A program made the position numbers and the translations under genes. From Flavobacteriales bacterium (GTDB lineage Bacteria; Bacteroidota; Bacteroidia; Flavobacteriales; BACL11), in assembly GCA_018645865.1 (NCBI GenBank), contig JABGVU010000010.1, positions 1 to 49,514 of the forward strand: a stretch of 49,514 bases of DNA, read 5' to 3'. Positions 8,990-17,121 of the stretch are shown piece after piece (within the stretch, counting starts at the first letter, position 1; every line of letters starts with the position of its first letter). The notes under the pieces are model-generated. The model was not told the DNA's origin, did not search any database, and was given only the letters and a program-made list of their open reading frames with translations.

Positions 8990-10008
8990 ATTACATTCTC
9001 CCATTCACCAATAACTCTTTTCCAATTAAATTTTTTAGCCAACAAAATTGCACCCTCTGAATTCCTTGTCAACAAATTTTCATTATTTATTAAGCCCCTT
9101 AGGGTTGTAGTTAATTGTTCAAAATCATTTACAATAAAACCATTTTCATTACTAACTATCCATTCTGACGCGCCATAATTAGAATATACTAGAGAAGGAA
9201 TTCCAGCAGATGCAGTCTCTAAAATTACTTTCGGAAACCCTTCGGATATTGAAGGAAGAATATGTAAATCCATATCATTAAATTTAGATGCTAATTCTAC
9301 TTGACTTAAGGGTCCATAGAAAATTACATTATCTGTAGCATTAATTCTTAAAGATTCCTTATCGATTCCATCTCCAATAATATTAAAATTAATATCCGGG
9401 AAAATTTTTGCTAACTCAAGGAACTCTCCTACTCTTTTACGTTTTTTAAGGGTTCCAACAAAAACAATATTTTTTAATTTACTTCTTACTTTAGCAGAAA
9501 AAATATCTGATTCAACACCTAAATATAACACCTTATTTTCTAATTTAACCCCACATTTAGCATTATCAATAATATATTGTGTAATACCAAAAATATTTGG
9601 GATACGTTTAAAATAATTTATAAGATTCTTTTTTCCTTTAAAAGAGTTAATCATACTCTCCTTTTCAAGATCGCACATATTATTTTCAATAGTGGTAAAT
9701 ATTTTTTTACCAAGAAACATAGCTATATAATGAATCCAAAAAGGATGAGATTTATGTTTTGGGAAATAAGCAATGTCACATATAATTACACCCCACAAAA
9801 AACCTAAAATAGAAGAAATTTTGAATGGATAAAAACAATTAAAAACAATCGCTTTGCTTTTAATTTTAGGTAAAAAATAAACGCTTAGAGCATAAGTAGT
9901 GAATTTTGAAGAATCAAGATAATTAGCTAAAGCTAAACAGTTTAAATTTTGAGCATTTGTATAATTTAAATATCCACCTAAAAATATTTTAATTTTCTTT
10001 TTATGCAT
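8974..10008 (-). CDS. Glycosyltransferase family 4 (GT-B)
   Basis: The 344-residue protein carries the family 4 C-terminal domain: IVFVGTLKKRKRVGEFLEL, NFNIIGDG and an E-x7-E element in SEGFPKVILE, which contact the nucleotide-sugar donor. The N-terminal acceptor domain is less conserved and begins KIFLGGYLNYTNAQNLN. It overlaps the upstream GT-B gene by 8 bases and runs into the sulfotransferase coding region downstream. It is one of three glycosyltransferases in the operon. Specificity cannot be read from the sequence. Confidence 0.85.
   Translation of the reverse strand: MHKKKIKIFLGGYLNYTNAQNLNCLALANYLDSSKFTTYALSVYFLPKIKSKAIVFNCFYPFKISSILGFLWGVIICDIAYFPKHKSHPFWIHYIAMFLGKKIFTTIENNMCDLEKESMINSFKGKKNLINYFKRIPNIFGITQYIIDNAKCGVKLENKVLYLGVESDIFSAKVRSKLKNIVFVGTLKKRKRVGEFLELAKIFPDINFNIIGDGIDKESLRINATDNVIFYGPLSQVELASKFNDMDLHILPSISEGFPKVILETASAGIPSLVYSNYGASEWIVSNENGFIVNDFEQLTTTLRGLINNENLLTRNSEGAILLAKKFNWKRVIGEWENVICNLR
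8998..9002 (-). promoter_or_regulatory. Shine-Dalgarno-like GGGAG deciding the sulfotransferase start
   Basis: On the minus strand GGGAG is followed by 8 bases and then the ATG at 8989-8987. It overlaps the alternative ATG at 9004, so it can only serve the downstream start. Bacteroidota use such sites weakly, so this is supportive rather than decisive. Confidence 0.35.
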
Positions 10009-11125
10009 TTTTTAAAGATTTTAAAAAAGATGCTTCACAAAAAGGTTGATAAAATTCTTTTGCCCATTTCTGAGCTTTTAAAGAACAAAACGAATAATTA
10101 TTGTACAAATCAGATAATAAATAATTATAGAAAGGGTAATTATATTGTGTATTAAAAATGCTCATTTTAATAGGATCTAATTGCAAAAAACAAGTTGGAA
10201 TTCCATGTAATGATGCCTCAAAAGTCACTGAAGAATAAGATGTTAAATGAAAAGAGCATTTATCAAAACTATCTTTCAAATCTTCAGAGAACAACGATAC
10301 ATTTGGTAAAGATAAAAAACGACTTAAATTGATCTCATTATTAAATCTAGGATGGCTTTTTAAATAAAAATGAAAAGAAGATTCTTTCTTTATATGGATT
10401 TCAAGATTCTCAGCGATTTCTTTATTTTCATCAAATGAATGATCATGTGTAAACTGTAATGAAACCAAAACATTTTTATTTAGTTTTGATGGAATCACAT
10501 TATTAAAATTGGAAATACCAATGACCTTAATATGATCCAGAAAATAATTTGATGTATCATTTTTTATTAAGATATCTTTAAAAGCATTACCCCTCAACAA
10601 AAGGGTTACATCATTCTCTTTTAAATTACTTGACACTATCCCGTTATACAAATAACTTTTCTTTTTTGCATGTATTGTACCGTGCTGTAAATCAAATCGT
10701 TTAGCATCAGAATTAACTCCGTTAAAAAAGCTTAACATACTCTGAGAAATAGTAATGTAATTATCAAAGGTTATGTTTTTAAAAAATATTTTCTTCATGA
10801 AACCACCAATTTTTTTATCATCATCAATATATGAGATCTTTGATTTCATAAATTTACGAAAGAATACAGTCAAGTAATAAATAAAATCAAAAGGTATAGC
10901 AATCTTAGATCGTTTCTGATTAGAATAAACATCTGGCTCTTCTAAGTATAAAAAACTTAAATTATGCGTTTTACATAAATCTAATAAATCTTTAAAAAAA
11001 ATATTTTCTGAATTATTTCCTCTATTAAAATGATGTGGAGCATAAAAAATGATATTGTAATGTTTTCTTTTAAAAGCTAGTTTTATAAAATAAAAAAAAG
11101 AATAGAAAAAATAATAAGCTCTCAT
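10001..11125 (-). CDS. GT-B-like capsular glycosyltransferase, candidate nonulosonate transferase
   Basis: This 374-residue protein is not a family 4 enzyme. It has DLQHGTIHAKK near the middle, FYLKSHPRFN, and then LTSYSSVTFEASLHGIP. QHG, an HP pair and an SS element followed by EAxxxGxP are features shared by capsule-type GT-B enzymes and by several bacterial sialyltransferase families. The operon makes a CMP-activated nonulosonic acid, so a CMP-sugar transferase is needed, and this is the best candidate in it. I do not see the classical D/E-D/E-G motif of sialyltransferases clearly, so the assignment is inference. It overlaps both neighbours by 4-8 bases. Confidence 0.55.
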   Translation of the reverse strand: MRAYYFFYSFFYFIKLAFKRKHYNIIFYAPHHFNRGNNSENIFFKDLLDLCKTHNLSFLYLEEPDVYSNQKRSKIAIPFDFIYYLTVFFRKFMKSKISYIDDDKKIGGFMKKIFFKNITFDNYITISQSMLSFFNGVNSDAKRFDLQHGTIHAKKKSYLYNGIVSSNLKENDVTLLLRGNAFKDILIKNDTSNYFLDHIKVIGISNFNNVIPSKLNKNVLVSLQFTHDHSFDENKEIAENLEIHIKKESSFHFYLKSHPRFNNEINLSRFLSLPNVSLFSEDLKDSFDKCSFHLTSYSSVTFEASLHGIPTCFLQLDPIKMSIFNTQYNYPFYNYLLSDLYNNYSFCSLKAQKWAKEFYQPFCEASFLKSLKNA

Positions 11126-11880
11126 ATTTTATAACCAAAATAGGGATTTAATTTTTCCATTTTTTTGTTGCAAAATGTAATATCTTCTAATGTAAGTTCA
11201 TTAATATACGATCCTTTTCTAGCTTTTCTAACCTTTAATTTATTAGTTTCTTTTCCAAAATCACTAAAACCTTCAAGTTGATTTTTTTTCTCTTTTTCTC
11301 TCATTTTATGAGCAGTACATTCTTGATAAATTCTTTCTATTGATTCATCAGGAAGCTCTACATTTAAAAAACTTATTACTTTCTTTAAATCTAAAGTATT
11401 TTCTAGTAAATTTTCATATTTAATAAGTAAAAAGTCTTTAGGTTTCGTTTTATTGTTATACCACATATTGAAGAAATGTATAACTCTATTAAAACCATAA
11501 AGATCATGATTAATAAACTCTGATTTTGAATTAAATTTAAACGGATTTTTGGATCTATTTGTAACTTGATAAAAATTAGAAGTAATTATGTCTCTAGGAT
11601 CTCTGGCTAAAAAAATAACTCTAGCACGCAAGTACCTAAATCTATTTGTAAAATTAAAAATTAAGTGAGGATCTTGCCTAGTTCCATTTTCAATAATTAT
11701 TTCGCTGCAGTCATGTGTGTATTCAATATAAAGATTCTCTTTTCCAGCTTCTTTTAGTATGCTTCTCAACATATACATAAGCCAAGTACGACCTGAATTT
11801 GGAAAAGAAACTAAAAAAAATTGACCAGAAGGATAATAAAAAGAAAGTGCTATATCCTTAATATTTCTCCACCATTTCAC
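11122..11880 (-). CDS. Second sulfotransferase (PAPS-dependent), GTG start
   Basis: The 252-residue protein has the PAPS 5'-phosphosulfate loop VSFPNSGRTW (24-33) and the 3'-phosphate element VIFLARDPRDIITSNFYQ (Arg93, Ser101). A late VRKARKGSY corresponds to the C-terminal RKG element of Sulfotransfer_1 enzymes. It is clearly diverged from the other sulfotransferase of the operon, so the two probably act on different positions or acceptors. The start is GTG at 11878-11880, sharing one base with the TAG stop of the upstream neuA-type gene. The nearby ATG is in another frame. Its likely substrate is the glycan assembled by this operon. Confidence 0.85.
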   Translation of the reverse strand: MKWWRNIKDIALSFYYPSGQFFLVSFPNSGRTWLMYMLRSILKEAGKENLYIEYTHDCSEIIIENGTRQDPHLIFNFTNRFRYLRARVIFLARDPRDIITSNFYQVTNRSKNPFKFNSKSEFINHDLYGFNRVIHFFNMWYNNKTKPKDFLLIKYENLLENTLDLKKVISFLNVELPDESIERIYQECTAHKMREKEKKNQLEGFSDFGKETNKLKVRKARKGSYINELTLEDITFCNKKMEKLNPYFGYKI

Positions 11881-13025
11881 TATTTAAGTATTAATTCAGC
11901 AAACTCTCTTACTACACCATCACCTCCATTTTTATTTAACTGTATAATATTTGGAATAGCTTTAATTTTATCCATTGCATTATTTGGGCAAGCTGCAATT
12001 CCTACATTAGATAAAAGGCTAAAACAATTTATATCATCTCCTATATAAGCTACTTCATCAATAGTAATATTTTCCTTTATGCACAAATCTTTAACTGTTT
12101 TTAATTTATCCTTTGCACCATGAAAATCAAAGTCTAGACCTAGTTTATTAGCTCTTCTTTTATTTAGACTTCTATCTTCAGTAGTTAAGATTCCAACTTT
12201 TATTCCTGTTTTTTGAAGAAGTTGAAAACCCATCCCGTCATAAGTGCAAAATTTCTTAAATTCATCACCATTTTCCGTATAGTACATTCCAGCATCAGTT
12301 AACACTCCGTCAACATCTGATAATAGTAATTTGATTTTATTAAAATTAGATTTATACTCGGGAGCATTATTTTTTAAAAATAATTGCTCTGCCATTATCC
12401 AGTCTTCCACTTCATCAATCTCCACAAAAGTATATTCCTCCATTTCACAAATACCAATATTACCAGAAATACGATTATTGTGATAAATTATATCAGAAAC
12501 AGAACTAATACAAAATGCACCATTTTCCATAAACGTACCATCAAAATCTTGCCTTCTTGGTCGATTATTATGATCGTAATTTAAAGGTATTCCATCTTTA
12601 TTCCATATAAACCGTTTAATTTTTGCGCAAGCAAAAACTGTATCGTACTTATTCATAAGTTTCAAACCATTATTAAAATCCTCTGTACGAGTAAAAGGGG
12701 AAGTGGCCTGAACTAACATAAAAGTATCTGTAGGTGCTAATTTTGCATAATTAATATACTCTAACATAATAGCTTCTGAAGTAGAATGATCCTGTGCATT
12801 TTCTGCACTTCTTTTATACAATTTAACTTTTGAGAAATTAAATTCTTCTACTTTTTTAAATATCTTTTCAGAATCGCTAGCAACAATAACTTCATCAATT
12901 AATTCTGATTTCTCAAGAGCAAATAAATTCCAATAAATTAATGGCTTTCCACAAAAATCTTTAATATTTTTTCCGGGAATAGATTTACTACCACCTCTTG
13001 CAGGAATAAAAGCTATGACACTCAT
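11880..13025 (-). CDS. neuA: CMP-nonulosonate synthetase fused to a HAD phosphatase
   Basis: The 381-residue protein joins two enzymes. Residues 1-220 are a cytidylyltransferase with the signature IPARGGSKSIPGKN at 7-20, which transfers CMP from CTP to a nonulosonic acid. Residues 230-381 are a KdsC-like HAD phosphatase with DVDGVLTD (237-244), TTEDRS (281-286), a Lys in GAKDKL and GDD (329-331). Fusion to a phosphatase suggests that the upstream synthase makes a phosphorylated acid, as for Kdn-9-phosphate or Neu5Ac-9-phosphate, which is dephosphorylated before activation (inference). The gene overlaps neuB by 4 bases. The exact acid (Kdn, Neu5Ac, legionaminate) cannot be told from sequence alone. 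Confidence 0.85.
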   Translation of the reverse strand: MSVIAFIPARGGSKSIPGKNIKDFCGKPLIYWNLFALEKSELIDEVIVASDSEKIFKKVEEFNFSKVKLYKRSAENAQDHSTSEAIMLEYINYAKLAPTDTFMLVQATSPFTRTEDFNNGLKLMNKYDTVFACAKIKRFIWNKDGIPLNYDHNNRPRRQDFDGTFMENGAFCISSVSDIIYHNNRISGNIGICEMEEYTFVEIDEVEDWIMAEQLFLKNNAPEYKSNFNKIKLLLSDVDGVLTDAGMYYTENGDEFKKFCTYDGMGFQLLQKTGIKVGILTTEDRSLNKRRANKLGLDFDFHGAKDKLKTVKDLCIKENITIDEVAYIGDDINCFSLLSNVGIAACPNNAMDKIKAIPNIIQLNKNGGDGVVREFAELILK

Positions 13026-13891
13026 TCGGATCTATATTTTTCATATCCTCCTTTTGGTTTTTCGATATCCAAAATATCTTCATTTTTAAATGTTAATGCT
13101 TTTTGTACAGCTCTTAAATCTCTAGCTAATTTTCTAATTCCAGTTGGCTCTAATGAGAATACTTGATCAGTTCCTTTCCAAACTCTGTCCAATGTAAAAT
13201 GTCTTTCAAACCATTCTGCTCCTAATGTGTAAGCAGCTATATCAACAGAAATTCCATGATGATGACCAGAAAAACCAATCTTATCAACCCTATCTCCAAA
13301 TGTTTTTTTTAATCTAACAATCTCTAACAAACAAACATCCTCAAAAGGAACAGGATAACCAGAAGTGCACGCATACACTACTAATCTGTTTCCTTGATTA
13401 GTTTCTTCAAAGAATTGCACTATTTCTTCTTCTTGTTTTTTTGTAGTCATTCCGAATGAAATATGCACTCCTCCAGTATATTCATCTCTTAAAATTCTTA
13501 GCATTGCAAAATGATTATTACAAGCAGAAGGAACCTTAATGTACTCAGGATTTAGAGTGATAATTTCTTTTGCAGAAGAAACATCAAATGTAGAGGATGA
13601 ATACATAATACCTACACTTTCGGCATAATCTTTAAGTTCTTTATGTTGATTAATAGAAAATTCTAAAAATTCCCTATGCACACCATAAGGTTCTCCAAAT
13701 GAATGCATTTTGTTTGGATGAGGAGTGTCAAATTGCTTCTTTGTAAGAAACTCTTTATTATTTCTTTTCTGAAATTTTGCAACAGTTAGATTTCCATCAG
13801 CAGCAACTTTTATCATTTGTTTTGCAATCTCTATGTTTCCTTGGTGATTACAGCAGATTTCAGCTGCAATATTTGGGTTTTTATAATTCAT
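13022..13891 (-). CDS. neuB: Short NeuB-family nonulosonic acid synthase without SAF domain
   Basis: NeuB enzymes condense phosphoenolpyruvate with a hexose or hexosamine substrate to form a nine-carbon sialic-type acid. The 289-residue protein has the TIM-barrel motifs AEICCNHQG (10-18), VAKFQ (38-42), STFD, GFSGHHHG and FERHFTLDR, which hold the metal and PEP sites. It ends about 60 residues earlier than standard NeuB (roughly 340-350) and lacks the C-terminal SAF/antifreeze-like domain that covers the active site of the dimer partner. It overlaps wzc by 11 bases and the neuA-type gene by 4. No NeuC epimerase is present, so the precursor must come from elsewhere. Confidence 0.82.
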   Translation of the reverse strand: MNYKNPNIAAEICCNHQGNIEIAKQMIKVAADGNLTVAKFQKRNNKEFLTKKQFDTPHPNKMHSFGEPYGVHREFLEFSINQHKELKDYAESVGIMYSSSTFDVSSAKEIITLNPEYIKVPSACNNHFAMLRILRDEYTGGVHISFGMTTKKQEEEIVQFFEETNQGNRLVVYACTSGYPVPFEDVCLLEIVRLKKTFGDRVDKIGFSGHHHGISVDIAAYTLGAEWFERHFTLDRVWKGTDQVFSLEPTGIRKLARDLRAVQKALTFKNEDILDIEKPKGGYEKYRSE

Positions 13892-16262
13892 TAGTTTTTA
13901 ACTTATTATTTTCATTAAAATACTCTGAACCTTCAGTATATCCATATTTATTTCCATAACCGTAGCCATATCCATAGCCATAGCCATAGCCGTAGCCGTA
14001 GCCGTATCCGTAGCCATAAGCACCACTTCCCTCTCTTACATCATTAAAAATAAGATGTATCTCACCTAACCTCTTATTAATATACATATCATCAGCATAT
14101 GACAACAAACCTTTTCTAGAATAATTCTGTCTTGCTACATATAGGTTAATATCTGAATAATCCATTAAAGTTAATGAGTCAGCAACTAAGCCTAAAGGTG
14201 GTGTGTCTAAAATAATAATATCATAGTTTTCTTTTAAGACAGCTATCATCTCTCCAAATTTATCACTCAGTAATGCATCAGATGGATTATTTGGTATAGG
14301 TCCAGAAACCAAAATATCTAAATTTTCAATATCTGATTGCACAATTACATCACTTAATGATTTATCAGCAAGTATATGATTAGAAATCCCAATATCATTT
14401 GTAAGTTCAAAATCAACATACATTCTGGGCCTTCTTAAATCAGCCCCTACGACTAAAGTCTTTTTACCAGATTTTGCAAATACTATAGCTAGATTTTGAG
14501 CAATATAGGTTTTACCTTCCCCACTAATTGATGAAGTAACTAAATATACTTTTTTGTTATTATCCCCATTGAAAAAGTCTAAATTAGAACGCAAAGCTCT
14601 AAAGCCCTCAAAAACAGCTGACTTAGGATTTTGTTGAGACAGTAAGGTATTACCACTATTATTGCTGCCAATTATACTTAAAATAGGAATAGATGTAGCT
14701 TTCTCCAAATCAACTCTAGTAAGTATTTTTTCGTTTATCAATTCTTTAATCAAAAGTATAATGATAGGCAAGATAAAACCTATGAGTAATGCAATTAGAT
14801 AATTTTTTAGTTTATTAGGAGTAACAGGTTCGTTAGATAAATATAGAGAAGGCTCAAGTACTCTAGCATCAGTAATATTAGAGGAAGAAGTAATTTTTGC
14901 TTCTGCTCTTTTTTGTAATAAGAAAATATAAATATTTTCAGAGATAGACTGTAAGCGCTCAAAAGTTAACAGTTCTCTCTCAACTTTTGGAATATTTCCT
15001 AATGAGGCTTCCATTTTATTAATTCTATTTTTGAAATCGGTAATTAGTAAATTATTAGTTGACTTACTTGAATTAATTGTTTCTTTAAGATTAACTACTA
15101 ATTGCGTAATCTGACGATTATATTGAGAAACTGATGGGTTATTGATTTGCCCACCATCAACTAAGATATTCTTTCTAACTTGTAACTCAATTAATTGATT
15201 TATTATCACGTTCAAACCTATATCATTAGCGCCAATTGAATTAGAGACGCTAATGCTTTCTAAATTATCCCCATCATTAATATAATCTTCAAGATAAATA
15301 TAATAATTATTAAGATTTTTGCATTTAGCTAATTCTGTATCTAAATTAGCAATATTAGTATAAATGCTTTGCGCCTTTAAACTTAAATCAGTAATTTTAT
15401 TACTATTCTTATATTCTTGTATATTTAGTTCAATAAGTGATAACGAATCATTCATGTCTTTCAACTGACTATTTATAAATGAAACAGTGTTCTTTGATGC
15501 TGTATTTTTTTCTATTAGCTCAGTATTAATATAATTCTCAGTTAATTTATTTAAAAATTCAACCCCCTTTAATTGATCCTCTTCTAAAATTGATATATCA
15601 ATTACAGTTGACTTTACATCTTTTTGTGTAATTAAAATCTTCTTTTGATACTCTTTAGTAAGTTTTTTTAAATCCCTAAATTTAATAATTGTACTAGGAG
15701 TAGTAATGCTATTTGTAGAATACCTAGTATCTAAATCAATTCTAATCTTTGTTTTATGAAAATTAATTTCCTCTCCAAACTGATAATTTTGTTGATTATT
15801 ATCATCATAAATTAATGTGTATTTATTATCATCAATATATTCAATAATAATTTTCTTTCCAATTACTTTAGTTACATCACTACATTCTATTTTGATTGGT
15901 GCAATAAAGGTTTCAGACTCTTTTATAGCTCCAAGAATAGAATAACTAATATCAAAACCTAAATCAGATAATGTTGAATAAACTAAAGGATACGATTTTA
16001 GCATTAACACCTTGTTCTCCATACTTATATTAGTACTTCCCATTGTTTTTTCAAACAATAATTCAGAAGCAGACTCCATTGAGTTATTTTCCTTTATAAG
16101 AATAGATGTTTCAATCAAATATAGCTCATTAGTATATCGGTTATATAAAAAAGCAGTAGCAAAAGTCAATAACAAACTTAATCCAAGAAAGTGCCAATTA
16201 TTAATTATCTTATAAAAGAATTGCTTAAAATCTATTATCTCATCAAATTGATTATCATTCAT
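13881..16262 (-). CDS. wzc: Wzc-like polysaccharide co-polymerase and tyrosine autokinase
   Basis: The 793-residue inner-membrane protein controls chain length and export of capsule-type glycans. A Wzz-type domain with a membrane segment near 22-41, a long periplasmic coiled-coil region and a second membrane segment near 480 are followed by a BY-kinase domain. That domain has Walker A GEGKT (581-585), Walker A' GADLRRPR from 606 and Walker B IIILDTPP (682-689). The C-terminal tail has eleven consecutive Tyr-Gly pairs (749-770) plus three further tyrosines, forming the autophosphorylation cluster. It lies 2 bases after wza, with which it forms the trans-envelope export channel. It is translationally coupled to neuB. 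Confidence 0.93.
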   Translation of the reverse strand: MNDNQFDEIIDFKQFFYKIINNWHFLGLSLLLTFATAFLYNRYTNELYLIETSILIKENNSMESASELLFEKTMGSTNISMENKVLMLKSYPLVYSTLSDLGFDISYSILGAIKESETFIAPIKIECSDVTKVIGKKIIIEYIDDNKYTLIYDDNNQQNYQFGEEINFHKTKIRIDLDTRYSTNSITTPSTIIKFRDLKKLTKEYQKKILITQKDVKSTVIDISILEEDQLKGVEFLNKLTENYINTELIEKNTASKNTVSFINSQLKDMNDSLSLIELNIQEYKNSNKITDLSLKAQSIYTNIANLDTELAKCKNLNNYYIYLEDYINDGDNLESISVSNSIGANDIGLNVIINQLIELQVRKNILVDGGQINNPSVSQYNRQITQLVVNLKETINSSKSTNNLLITDFKNRINKMEASLGNIPKVERELLTFERLQSISENIYIFLLQKRAEAKITSSSNITDARVLEPSLYLSNEPVTPNKLKNYLIALLIGFILPIIILLIKELINEKILTRVDLEKATSIPILSIIGSNNSGNTLLSQQNPKSAVFEGFRALRSNLDFFNGDNNKKVYLVTSSISGEGKTYIAQNLAIVFAKSGKKTLVVGADLRRPRMYVDFELTNDIGISNHILADKSLSDVIVQSDIENLDILVSGPIPNNPSDALLSDKFGEMIAVLKENYDIIILDTPPLGLVADSLTLMDYSDINLYVARQNYSRKGLLSYADDMYINKRLGEIHLIFNDVREGSGAYGYGYGYGYGYGYGYGYGYGYGNKYGYTEGSEYFNENNKLKTNEL
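13953..14018 (-). repeat. Hexanucleotide repeat, 11 units, coding (Tyr-Gly)11 in Wzc
   Basis: Eleven tandem six-base units encode Tyr-Gly pairs at residues 749-770 of Wzc. The units differ only at wobble positions (TAT/TAC, GGC/GGA/GGT), with runs of three identical units. Changes in unit number would keep the frame and alter the number of tyrosines in the kinase tail. Confidence 0.9.
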
Positions 16263-16264
16263 AT

Positions 16265-17035
16265 TTAATTATTATTGATTAAAAGATAAAGTGTTATTGC
16301 TGATATTGACATAGACACCAAGTTAGGCAGGTTAGAAAACGAATAAAATCTTTTTTGCAATTGTGGTACAAAAATCACATCATTAGGCTGTAACATGAAA
16401 TTAGGATGATTTAAAACGTTTAAGTCAGTTAAATCTAAATAAAAAACTTTATTTTCTTTAGAATTAGTTCTAATAATTTTTACTTTTTTTCTATCACCAA
16501 ATTCTGTCATATCATTAGCTAAACTTAATGCATATAAAACATTTACATTAGGATTAATTATTCTATAATTTCCAGGACTGTTTACAGATCCTAGAACGCT
16601 TATTTCAAAGTTAATGATATTCAGTTTTATTATTGGTTGCTCAAAGTGAGTCATTGCAATATTTTTTATAATACCCTCTAATTCTCTTAATGTAAATCCT
16701 TCAGCTTTTATTTTACCCAAAGAAGGCAGGTCCAAAAAACCACCTTCCTTAATCAAATACCCATACAAGTATGGATTTTGCACTATTAGTTGAGAATTTG
16801 AATTTTGTTCCTTATTAAAAAAATCGTTTTCTTGATTAGTAACTGTGCTAACTTGTACTGATATTAGATCACCAACATGCAAATGATATTCATTAGTATT
16901 TAACTTAATTTTTGAGATATCCTTTGAAGTCCGAAAATACTCTAAATCCTTATTTGTAACACAGGATGAAAAGGAGAAAAGTAGTACTAAAAGTAGTACT
17001 ATAAATTTTGATTTTATATAAAGAAAATCATTCAT
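16265..17035 (-). CDS. wza: Wza-like polysaccharide export lipoprotein
   Basis: The 256-residue protein begins with a lipoprotein signal peptide ending in SFSSC, so Cys25 would be lipidated. A polysaccharide-export domain follows (HLHVGDLISVQVS), then an SLBB-type segment (EISVLGSVNSPGNYRI) and a C-terminal hydrophobic stretch. Such proteins form the outer-membrane portal that works with Wzc. It is the first gene of the operon, 2 bases before wzc, and a candidate promoter lies just upstream. At 256 residues it is shorter than E. coli Wza (about 380), as is common in Bacteroidota. Confidence 0.9.
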   Translation of the reverse strand: MNDFLYIKSKFIVLLLVLLFSFSSCVTNKDLEYFRTSKDISKIKLNTNEYHLHVGDLISVQVSTVTNQENDFFNKEQNSNSQLIVQNPYLYGYLIKEGGFLDLPSLGKIKAEGFTLRELEGIIKNIAMTHFEQPIIKLNIINFEISVLGSVNSPGNYRIINPNVNVLYALSLANDMTEFGDRKKVKIIRTNSKENKVFYLDLTDLNVLNHPNFMLQPNDVIFVPQLQKRFYSFSNLPNLVSMSISAITLYLLINNN

Positions 17036-17068
17036 GAAATTGCGATTTTTAACTTGATTTATAATTTA

Positions 17069-17099
17069 CAAATATGAAAAAAAAAAATCAGATAAACAA
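17069..17099 (-). promoter_or_regulatory. Candidate promoter of the polysaccharide operon with a T11 spacer tract
   Basis: On the minus strand TTG (17099-17097) is followed by 20 bases and then CATATTTG (17076-17069), one mismatch from the Bacteroidota -7 consensus TAnnTTTG. Spacing and position, about 33 bases before the wza ATG, fit. Eleven consecutive T residues (17087-17077) fill the downstream half of the spacer. Confidence 0.5.
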
Positions 17100-17121
17100 T
17101 ACTGTAGAAATTAATATCATT

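Noticed and set aside
5325-9004. Lasso-peptide or other RiPP cluster, because HprK-like, nucleotidyltransferase and sulfotransferase genes occur together
   Set aside because: There is no Asn-synthetase-like cyclase, no leader peptidase, no PqqD-like protein and no room for a precursor gene between the overlapping frames.
13953-14018. Tandem repeat as a CRISPR or non-coding array
   Set aside because: The units are six bases with no spacers and are entirely in frame within the Wzc tail.
3892-17035. Horizontally acquired island bounded by mobile elements
   Set aside because: The operon looks accessory, but I see no integrase, transposase, flanking direct repeats or tRNA insertion at its ends.
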